Made by a program: the position numbers and the translations under genes. This document shows positions 1 through 4,093 of a DNA stretch of 5,147 nt, in pieces. The stretch is from assembly GCA_026419315.1 (NCBI GenBank), contig JANZZQ010000091.1, forward strand, positions 1-5,147, read 5' to 3'. Within the stretch, counting starts at the first letter, position 1, and each line of letters starts with the position of its first letter. The DNA is from Armatimonadota bacterium. GTDB lineage: Bacteria > Armatimonadota > Fervidibacteria > Fervidibacterales > Fervidibacteraceae. Below the pieces are notes generated by a model, which saw only the letters and a list, made by a program, of their open reading frames with translations, was not told where the DNA came from and made no database searches.

Positions 1-2
1 GT

Positions 3-119
3 GTGGACAGGTTGCAATCTGCCCTAAAAATCTTTGCGAAAACCGTCGGTCAGGGCGGAGTTCAAAATTGCCATTATGTAGAGGCGAAATTTGACAACAA
101 CGGGGTGAAAAACCAATGA
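3..119 (+). CDS. Possible 3' end of an unidentified gene (truncated at window edge)
   Basis: Reading frame 3 stays open from the window edge for 38 codons and stops at a TGA at 117-119. This overlaps the ldh start codon as ATGA (116-119), the arrangement common in translationally coupled operons. The visible C-terminus reads roughly VDRLQSALKIFAKTVGQGG and ends in GVKNQ. It is polar and shows no motif I recognise. A 38-codon open stretch occurs by chance fairly often, so the support is the ATGA overlap, the same strand, and the fact that the ldh Shine-Dalgarno would lie inside it. Frame 1 also closes early (TAA at 25-27) and could instead be the end of the upstream gene, leaving about 90 bp as ldh leader. 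No function is assigned. Confidence 0.35.
   Translation: MDRLQSALKIFAKTVGQGGVQNCHYVEAKFDNNGVKNQ
102..108 (+). promoter_or_regulatory. Ribosome binding site of ldh
   Basis: GGGGTGA lies 7 nt before the ATG at 116. Its GGTGA part is complementary to the 16S anti-Shine-Dalgarno tail. This supports ATG 116 as the true start, and no better in-frame start lies upstream. Confidence 0.7.
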
Positions 120-1048
120 AGATAGGTATTGTCGGAAGCGGCTTTGTCGGCAGCACTGCCTGCTACGCCATGGTTCTTCAAGGGGTTGGGAGCGAGTTTG
201 TGCTTGTTGACTTAAACCGGAATTTAGCCGAGGCTCACGCTCAAGACATCTTGCACGCCACCCCTTTTTCCCATCCAGCAAGGGTTCGTGCAGGGAGTTA
301 CGAGGATTTAGTTGGAGCCGAGATTGTCATCATCACTGCAGGGGTGGCACAAAAACCGAACGAAACAAGGCTGCAACTTTTAGAGCGGAACGCCCAGGTT
401 TTTGAAGAAGTGGTCCCACAGGTCACCAGGTTTGCGAAGGATGCGATTTTGTTGGTGGCAACAAACCCAGTTGACATCATGACCCAAGTTGCCACCAAAT
501 TATCAGGACTGCCGGCAGAGCGGGTTATCGGCACTGGAACCATTTTGGATACGGCTCGCTTCAGGGCTCTCTTGGGCGAGTATTTGGGAGTCTCGCCTCA
601 ATCCGTCCACGCTTATGTTTTGGGCGAACATGGCGATTCTGAGGTTTTGGTTTGGACGGAGGCAAGGGTCGGGGGTGTTAGTGTTTTCGACCTCGCCAAG
701 CAGATTGGGAAACCAATAGACGATGGAGTCAGGCAACGAATAGATGAAAGCGTTCGGTTTGCGGCATACAAAATTATCGAAGGCAAAGGTGCAACATACT
801 TTGGAATCGGTGCAGGGATAACCAGAATAGTGAAAGCAATCCTGAACGACGAAAAAGCAGTGTTGACAGTTTCGGCGTTGAACGAAGAGGTTGAAGGAGT
901 AACCGAAGTTGCACTCTCCCTGCCAAGAATTTTGGGACGAGGAGGGATCGAGGCGACTTTGTCCGTCAAACTTAGTGACGAGGAACGCTGGGCCTTGAAG
1001 GAAAGCGCTGAAATCCTCAAGCAAAGTTTAGCCCGGATAGGTTACTGA
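116..1048 (+). CDS. ldh: L-lactate dehydrogenase (NAD-dependent)
   Basis: A complete 310-residue cytosolic enzyme of the lactate/malate dehydrogenase superfamily that interconverts pyruvate/NADH and L-lactate/NAD+. The N-terminal Rossmann fold has GSGFVG at 7-12 and Asp32, which favours NAD over NADP. The mobile substrate loop AGVAQKPNETR is at 75-85. Its Gln79 aligns with the pyruvate-discriminating Gln102 of LDH (Arg in malate dehydrogenase), so LDH is preferred over MDH. Catalytic residues align at a constant offset of 23: Arg85 (Arg109), Asp145 (Asp168), Arg148 (Arg171), His172 in GEHGDSE (His195) and Thr227 (Thr246). Arg150 and His165 match the fructose-1,6-bisphosphate contacts Arg173 and His188 of allosteric bacterial LDHs, so FBP activation is plausible (inference). 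Length is typical. The gene is followed by an intrinsic terminator and converges with nuoI. It may be the last gene of an operon entering from the left. Assignment to LDH over an LDH-like MDH is strong but needs enzymology. Confidence 0.93.
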   Translation: MKIGIVGSGFVGSTACYAMVLQGVGSEFVLVDLNRNLAEAHAQDILHATPFSHPARVRAGSYEDLVGAEIVIITAGVAQKPNETRLQLLERNAQVFEEVVPQVTRFAKDAILLVATNPVDIMTQVATKLSGLPAERVIGTGTILDTARFRALLGEYLGVSPQSVHAYVLGEHGDSEVLVWTEARVGGVSVFDLAKQIGKPIDDGVRQRIDESVRFAAYKIIEGKGATYFGIGAGITRIVKAILNDEKAVLTVSALNEEVEGVTEVALSLPRILGRGGIEATLSVKLSDEERWALKESAEILKQSLARIGY

Positions 1049-1070
1049 GAACCGATAAGCGAGACGGCAT

Positions 1071-1093
1071 GAAAGGGCAATGTAGCCCTTTTT
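1071..1093 (+). terminator. Intrinsic terminator of ldh
   Basis: A 7-bp perfect stem, AAAGGGC (1072-1078) and GCCCTTT (1085-1091), encloses the six-base loop AATGTA. On the plus strand it is followed by a run of T (1089-1093), 23 bp after the ldh stop. On the minus strand the T run is shorter, so it may only weakly terminate nuoI transcripts. The 58-bp gap between the convergent genes holds nothing else. Confidence 0.8.
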
Positions 1094-1106
1094 CAAGCGA
1101 AGTTCC

Positions 1107-1691
1107 TCAGTATGGTCTGAGCACGATTGGAGGTTTACCCGTTCGTATCGTTTCCTCAATTTCGCGTTGCCTGCCTTCAACGATCGCTTCCCGGTCCGCA
1201 AGTGAAGTGATGGACAAGTAAGGTCGGTCATAAAGAGCGCTGTCAAAGAAAGAGTCCTTGACAAAACTGTTGGGATGTGGTTCAAGCAGTTCCTCCTTGC
1301 TTACAACGAAATCGTCACGGCGGTAACCTGCGAACTCAAATCCGGAACCGAGGACAATGGCGTTGACAGGGCAGGCATCTTCACAATAGCCGCAAAAGAT
1401 GCAACGAAGCAAATCAATTTGGTAAACCTTAGCGTATCGTTCCCCGCGAGAAACAGGTTTATCGCGAGGGTTGTCCTCCGCAATCACGGTTATCGCATCT
1501 GCGGGACAAGCAGCGGAACACAAATGGCAGGCAATACAGCGTTCTTTTCCGTCTTCCCATCGCCGCAGAATGTGCCGGCCGCGAAATCGTGGCGCAACGC
1601 GAACGGGTTCGTCGGGATACTGAACCGTTACCCTCGGCGCAAAAAGGTGACCGAAAGTCACTTTTAGGCTCCGCAAAATGTCGCGAACCAT
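1107..1691 (-). CDS. nuoI: NADH-quinone oxidoreductase subunit I (complex I 23-kDa/TYKY-type ferredoxin subunit)
   Basis: A 194-residue iron-sulfur protein of the peripheral arm of respiratory complex I. It carries clusters N6a and N6b, which pass electrons towards the quinone site. Two 8-Cys ferredoxin motifs are intact: CIACHLCSAACP (Cys52, 55, 58, 62) and CIFCGYCEDACP (Cys97, 100, 103, 107). The segment between them (DNPRDKPVSRGERYAKVYQIDLLR region) and the acidic tail after the second motif are typical of NuoI rather than a free ferredoxin. The N-terminus lacks a signal peptide. I place the start at ATG 1689-1691, because AAAGGAGG lies 8 nt upstream. A longer frame from GTG at 1715 would put that ribosome binding site inside the coding sequence. 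No other nuo gene is visible on either side, which is unusual because nuoI normally sits between nuoH and nuoJ. The downstream gap and convergent ldh mean it is the end of its transcript. It could alternatively serve a related membrane hydrogenase or Fpo-like complex, but NuoI is most likely. Confidence 0.9.
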   Translation of the reverse strand: MVRDILRSLKVTFGHLFAPRVTVQYPDEPVRVAPRFRGRHILRRWEDGKERCIACHLCSAACPADAITVIAEDNPRDKPVSRGERYAKVYQIDLLRCIFCGYCEDACPVNAIVLGSGFEFAGYRRDDFVVSKEELLEPHPNSFVKDSFFDSALYDRPYLSITSLADREAIVEGRQREIEETIRTGKPPIVLRPY

Positions 1692-1699
1692 CGCAGTTG

Positions 1700-1707
1700 C
1701 CTCCTTT
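1700..1707 (-). promoter_or_regulatory. Strong ribosome binding site that decides the nuoI start
   Basis: On the minus strand AAAGGAGG is followed by an 8-nt spacer and ATG (1691-1689). This near-perfect Shine-Dalgarno argues against the upstream in-frame GTG at 1713-1715. Confidence 0.85.
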
Positions 1708-1740
1708 GCCGTCACTCAAATAATGACGCAACATCTCCCG

Positions 1741-1768
1741 GCGAATTTTGATTCACGACAATTTTCGC
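1741..1768. repeat. Imperfect palindrome upstream of nuoI
   Basis: GCGAATTTTG (1741-1750) and CAATTTTCGC (1759-1768) pair at 8 of 10 positions across an 8-base spacer. It lies 49 bp upstream of the nuoI ATG, so it could be an operator or an RNA hairpin in the leader. I do not recognise it as a known regulator's site. Confidence 0.4.
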
Positions 1769-1848
1769 AAAGCCCGATGCTTGCTTTAAATTTGCGGTTT
1801 CGCGGGTTAAACAAAAGGCTTTATGGAAACCCCCCAAAAATCGGCGAT

Positions 1849-1954
1849 AAAAAGGGTAGGGCAAAGCTTTAAACCATGTCAACTTCACCTTAAGTTGCAG
1901 CAGCTTGGCGGGCACAAGAGTTTGTTTGGCGTAGTTTGAAACCGAGCCCTACCC
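1849..1954 (-). terminator. Long-loop inverted repeat with T tract: terminator of the ispF operon or regulatory leader
   Basis: On the minus strand GGGTAGGGC (1954-1946) pairs perfectly over 9 bp with GCCCTACCC (1862-1854), with two possible G-U pairs extending it outward, and TTTTT (1853-1849) follows directly. The 83-nt interval contains a smaller perfect hairpin, CAACTT/AAGTTG (1880-1897, 6-nt loop). A stem followed by a T run downstream of ispF fits an intrinsic terminator, but the loop is much longer than usual. A structured RNA element is therefore an alternative. I could not match it to a known riboswitch. Confidence 0.4.
1853..1882 (-). promoter_or_regulatory. Possible sigma70-type promoter of nuoI
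   Basis: On the minus strand a perfect -35 TTGACA (1882-1877) is followed after 18 bp by TACCCT (1858-1853), a weak -10 that keeps only the key T, A and final T. It would give a leader of about 155 nt before nuoI. The -10 overlaps one arm of the inverted repeat described next, so the two interpretations compete. Confidence 0.3.
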
Positions 1955-2007
1955 CCAAAATCGCTGTCAAAGCCGACACTCAATTATGGCGCCGCATCAA
2001 GTTCAAT

Positions 2008-2484
2008 TCAGCGGAGCAACGAGACAACGGCAATTGCTGCGATCCCTTCCTTCCGCCCTACAAAGCCCATCTGGTTCGTTGTCGTCGCTTTTACGCTAAC
2101 TGAGCCGATATCAACTCCAAGCAGTTCGGCAACCCTCTTCCTCATCAACTCCCGGTAAGGTGCAAGTTTAGGCTCTTGGGCGATGATCGTTATGTCAACA
2201 TTGTTCACCTTCCAACCATGTTCACGGACCAAGGACATTACCGCCTGCACGAAAATGGAACTGTCGGCGTCTTTGTAACGGGGGTCGGTATCTGGAAAGT
2301 GTTGCCCTATGTCGCCCAACGCCAACGCTCCCAACAACGCATCGCAAAGGGCATGAAGCGCAACGTCTGAATCCGAGTGACCTATAAGTCCCCGCTCGTA
2401 AGGGACAGTTACACCGCAAAGTTTTAAAGGACGGTTTGGTGCAAACTGGTGAGCATCAAAGCCTATACCCGTTCGCCACTCCAT
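2008..2484 (-). CDS. ispF: 2-C-methyl-D-erythritol 2,4-cyclodiphosphate synthase
   Basis: A complete 158-residue cytosolic trimeric enzyme of the non-mevalonate (MEP) isoprenoid pathway. It converts CDP-methylerythritol 2-phosphate to the cyclodiphosphate with release of CMP. The zinc ligands are in place: Asp10 and His12 in GFDAHQF, and His44 in DVALHAL. The signature GHSDSDVALHAL (35-46), the stretch DALLGALALGDIGQHFPDTDP (48-68), the AQEPKL cytidine-pocket region (102-107) and KATTT..MGFVGRKEGIAA (132-150) all match the family in order, and length is normal. One departure: Asn137 sits where E. coli has Glu135, a ligand of the second metal. The ATG at 2484 is preceded by purine-rich AAGGTGGTGAGGG. 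ispD, often adjacent or fused, is not here. The gene is 61 bp downstream of scpB on the same strand and is probably the last gene of the thpR-scpB-ispF transcript. Confidence 0.95.
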   Translation of the reverse strand: MEWRTGIGFDAHQFAPNRPLKLCGVTVPYERGLIGHSDSDVALHALCDALLGALALGDIGQHFPDTDPRYKDADSSIFVQAVMSLVREHGWKVNNVDITIIAQEPKLAPYRELMRKRVAELLGVDIGSVSVKATTTNQMGFVGRKEGIAAIAVVSLLR

Positions 2485-2487
2485 TTT

Positions 2488-2500
2488 CCCTCACCACCTT
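2488..2500 (-). promoter_or_regulatory. Ribosome binding site of ispF
   Basis: On the minus strand AAGGTGGTGAGGG precedes the ATG (2484-2482) by 3 nt. It offers AAGGTGG (9-nt spacer) or GGTGA as the pairing block. It supports the ATG that keeps the family's usual N-terminus. Confidence 0.55.
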
Positions 2501-2545
2501 CGCTTTACGCCGAGTTTCGTGGGGAATTTGAGAATCCCAAAGGAA

Positions 2546-3205
2546 TCAACCCTCACTTAATTGCGAAGCTTCGGTTTCATCCCTCTCGTTTTTCGCCTCT
2601 GTTAGCAACTTAGCGGCTTGTTCTTGCCACTCCCTCAGCGGGGGAAGTTCCTCTAAGGAGCGCAAGCCAAAAAGTTCCAAAAATTTTTGAGTTGTAGCGT
2701 AGAGGCGAGGGCGACCAACTGTCTCTTTGTGACCCACAACTTGAATGAGACCGTGCTCAAGCAAACTTTGAATTGCTGCCGAACTGTCAACACCTCGCAG
2801 TTGTTCAATTTCGGGGCGAGTTACAGGCTGGTGATATGCAATGATCGCCAAAACCTCCAATGCCCCTCGAGAGAGGCGAATCCGTTGAGGTGGGTGAAGC
2901 CTCGCAATGTAAGGGGCAAATTCCGGACGAGTTACCATACGCCACCCACCAGCAACTTCCACAATTGCCAGCCCACTGCGCCTTTCGTATTCAACAGCGA
3001 GTTCGTTAAGCAACATCAGCGCCTTATCCAAAGGGACTTGAAGTATACGGGCGACTTCTTCAAGGGGGAGAGGTTTCGTCGCCACGAACAAAACGCACTC
3101 CAAAGCCTTACGCAGCTGTTTGCAGGTTTCCTCGTCCACGATTTGGATGGCTGGTTGGTCCATTTCCTCCCATCTCACCTCGCTCAAGTAGCAACTGCGG
3201 GACAT
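2546..3205 (-). CDS. scpB: Segregation and condensation protein B
   Basis: ScpB is the winged-helix (kite) partner that dimerises and binds the ScpA kleisin in the Smc-ScpAB condensin, which compacts and segregates the chromosome. Family landmarks appear in order (residues counted from ATG 3205): LECVLFVATKPL (35-46), the AGGWRMVTRPEFAPYIARL block (85-103), ALEVLAIIAYHQPVTRPEI (115-133) with the RGVDSS segment after it, and GRPRLYATTQKFLELFGL (164-181), covering two winged helices. The tail after about 195 is charged and poorly conserved. The first ATG touches the thpR stop (TAG-ATG, no spacer), suggesting translational coupling, but only a weak AGGT precedes it. ATG 3163 (codon 15) is preceded by GGGAGG just 2 nt away, which is very close. 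It would give 205 residues, nearer the family's usual length, so the start is unresolved. scpA, normally directly upstream, is absent; thpR takes its place. Confidence 0.93.
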   Translation of the reverse strand: MSRSCYLSEVRWEEMDQPAIQIVDEETCKQLRKALECVLFVATKPLPLEEVARILQVPLDKALMLLNELAVEYERRSGLAIVEVAGGWRMVTRPEFAPYIARLHPPQRIRLSRGALEVLAIIAYHQPVTRPEIEQLRGVDSSAAIQSLLEHGLIQVVGHKETVGRPRLYATTQKFLELFGLRSLEELPPLREWQEQAAKLLTEAKNERDETEASQLSEG

Positions 3206-3781
3206 CTAACCTGAAGTCGCACCAGCGAAATTCAGCTTGGCAAGAGGCGTGTAAGTTGGACCTTCGCGAGACAAGTCGCTGCGAAACAATGTCAGGTGGG
3301 AAGCGAAAACTTCGCCGAATTTCACATTTACATACTCGCCCAAAATTTCCCGAACTTTTTCCATACCCACCATTGCCTTGACCCGCCCAATGGTGATGTG
3401 TGGGTGGTAGGCACGCTCCTCTGGTGCGAAACCTAATCGCTCCATCGCCTTCTCAACAAGTTGCTGCAATCTCATCAAAGGTTGCACCGCTTCAACGCCA
3501 ACCCAGAGAACCCGCGGGCGACGCAAATCCGGAAACCCCCCAACCCCTCTCACTGTGAACGGGAAAGGTTCAGTAGCCTGGGCAACTACTTTTAAAGTTT
3601 CCGAAACCAGTTCAATTCGCTCTTCTGGCACTTCCCCGAGAAACTTCAAGGTCAAATGCAAGTTTTCTGGCTCAACCCACTTGACAGTGGCGTTTGTGCG
3701 CTGCAATCGATGCAAAAAAACAACTAAATGCTCCCTCACTTCATCCGACAATTCCAATGCCACGAAACTCCTAATTGCCAT
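3206..3781 (-). CDS. thpR: RNA 2',3'-cyclic phosphodiesterase (2'-5' RNA ligase family)
   Basis: A 191-residue cytosolic member of the 2H phosphoesterase superfamily, which hydrolyses 2',3'-cyclic phosphates at RNA ends. Homologues also show 2'-5' RNA ligase activity in vitro, and the physiological substrate is not settled. The two catalytic H-x-T-x tetrads are intact: HLTL at 42-45 (followed by KFLGE, as usual) and HITI at 128-131 within the conserved YHPHITIGR. The N-terminal RSFVALEL strand and the LTLFRSDL strand (163-170) near the C-terminus are typical, as is the length. I choose ATG 3781 because GGAGGGG sits 5 nt upstream. The frame could be extended by 15 codons, but without a ribosome binding site. 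The stop codon abuts the scpB start, and a candidate small ORF overlaps its own start by 11 bp. It probably leads, or is second in, the thpR-scpB-ispF operon. Confidence 0.93.
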   Translation of the reverse strand: MAIRSFVALELSDEVREHLVVFLHRLQRTNATVKWVEPENLHLTLKFLGEVPEERIELVSETLKVVAQATEPFPFTVRGVGGFPDLRRPRVLWVGVEAVQPLMRLQQLVEKAMERLGFAPEERAYHPHITIGRVKAMVGMEKVREILGEYVNVKFGEVFASHLTLFRSDLSREGPTYTPLAKLNFAGATSG

Positions 3782-3947
3782 TCTTACCCCTCCAATTGAA
3801 TCGTGTTCGCTTCGCATCCTCAACAATCACCAAGCATTTTGCCGTAAGCGAAAATGGAGCGTAATCCCAACCGTTGGGCTCATTGGGCAACTCGTGGGCG
3901 ACAGCTGCGCATGGTTTCGGAACTATCGCCGCACAGCAGTAGAACAT
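3771..3947 (-). CDS. Candidate 58-residue small protein upstream of thpR
   Basis: I do not recognise this protein. An ATG at 3947-3945 is preceded on the minus strand by GGAG with a 6-nt spacer. The frame runs 58 codons to a TAG at 3773-3771 and overlaps the thpR start by 11 bp, as real genes of one operon often do. The product begins MFYCCAAIVPKPC, with Cys4, Cys5 and Cys13 clustered. A more hydrophilic middle (LPNEPNGWDYAPF) follows, then a short hydrophobic CLVIVED strand and a basic end (KRTRFNWRGKNGN). The Cys-rich start and short hydrophobic run are not a clear signal peptide or membrane helix. The thpR ribosome binding site lies inside it, which is compatible with coupling. It may instead be untranslated leader that happens to be open; the frame extends further upstream to 4076 without support. 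Confidence 0.4.
   Translation of the reverse strand: MFYCCAAIVPKPCAAVAHELPNEPNGWDYAPFSLTAKCLVIVEDAKRTRFNWRGKNGN
3787..3793 (-). promoter_or_regulatory. Ribosome binding site that decides the thpR start
   Basis: On the minus strand GGAGGGG is followed by the 5-nt spacer TAAGA and ATG (3781-3779). This favours that ATG over in-frame starts further upstream. Confidence 0.8.
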
Positions 3948-4052
3948 AAAACTCTCCGGCTCAAAAGCCGAAAATCGTTTTAGGATTGCTCGTAGCAACC
4001 GAAAATGACTTGTGAACGCTTTCTTTTCGCCCTCGCATTTTGATTTAAGCAA
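3948..4052. other. Divergent intergenic region between the thpR cluster and cpaF
   Basis: This should contain the minus-strand promoter for the thpR operon, but I find no convincing -35/-10 pair. It holds two small inverted repeats. CGGCT/AGCCG (3957-3970, 4-base loop) touches the ribosome binding site of the candidate small ORF and could occlude it. TTGCT/AGCAA (near 3987-3999) has a 3-base loop. Neither has a proper T tract for termination. If the small ORF is not a gene, the gene-free stretch is 3782-4093. Confidence 0.45.
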
Positions 4053-4061
4053 TGTTATAAT
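4053..4061 (+). promoter_or_regulatory. Extended -10 promoter of the cpaF-like gene
   Basis: TGTTATAAT contains a perfect TATAAT (4056-4061) with the TGn extension directly upstream. I see no good -35 at the expected distance, which extended -10 promoters tolerate. Transcription would start near 4068, giving a leader of about 25 nt that includes the ribosome binding site. Confidence 0.6.
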
Positions 4062-4074
4062 ATGCGTGTGCGGC

Positions 4075-4081
4075 AAGGAGG
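4075..4081 (+). promoter_or_regulatory. Ribosome binding site of the cpaF-like gene
   Basis: AAGGAGG lies 12 nt before the ATG at 4094. The spacer is longer than usual, but no other in-frame start lies between them, and the sequence is a near-perfect Shine-Dalgarno. Confidence 0.65.
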
Positions 4082-4093
4082 CGAGAGCAGGGC

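Larger units (their letters stand above)
1692..2007. other. 316-bp non-coding stretch between ispF and nuoI
   Basis: Both neighbours are on the minus strand. I see no convincing gene here: the frames open on either strand lack a ribosome binding site and any recognisable protein motif. The stretch holds, in minus-strand order, a long-range inverted repeat (1954 to 1854) with a nested hairpin, a possible promoter, an imperfect palindrome (1741-1768) and the nuoI ribosome binding site. The most economical reading is the end of the ispF transcript plus the promoter and leader of nuoI. Confidence 0.6.

Noticed and set aside
91..96. TTGACA as a -35 box for ldh
   Set aside because: The matching -10 would fall at about 114-119, on the start codon itself, and no TATAAT-like sequence is there. 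ldh would lose its ribosome binding site from such a transcript.
503..1024. Long minus-strand open frames (173 and 135 residues) across ldh
   Set aside because: They are antisense to a complete LDH with all catalytic residues, have no recognisable domain, and are explained by the codon bias of the real gene.
116..1048. Malate dehydrogenase identity for the first gene
   Set aside because: The specificity loop has Gln79 where malate dehydrogenases have Arg, and the remaining residues match LDH.
1275..1667. 130-residue plus-strand frame
   Set aside because: It is antisense to nuoI, whose two ferredoxin motifs fix the coding strand.
1712..1915. 67-residue minus-strand frame between ispF and nuoI
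   Set aside because: Its GTG start has no ribosome binding site, and the frame runs through the inverted-repeat region. No conserved-looking motif is visible.
2521..2545. Weak hairpin (GGGATT/AATTCCC-like) between scpB and ispF as a terminator
   Set aside because: Pairing is interrupted and no T tract follows on the minus strand. The 61-bp spacing fits continued transcription into ispF.
2687..3214. Plus-strand 175-residue open frame
   Set aside because: It lies antisense to scpB, whose family motifs are clear. The frame reads as low-information sequence with no motif.
3948..4076. N-terminal extension of the small ORF to a 101-residue protein
   Set aside because: The extended start has no ribosome binding site and lies over the divergent promoter region. 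The internal ATG at 3947 has a proper site.
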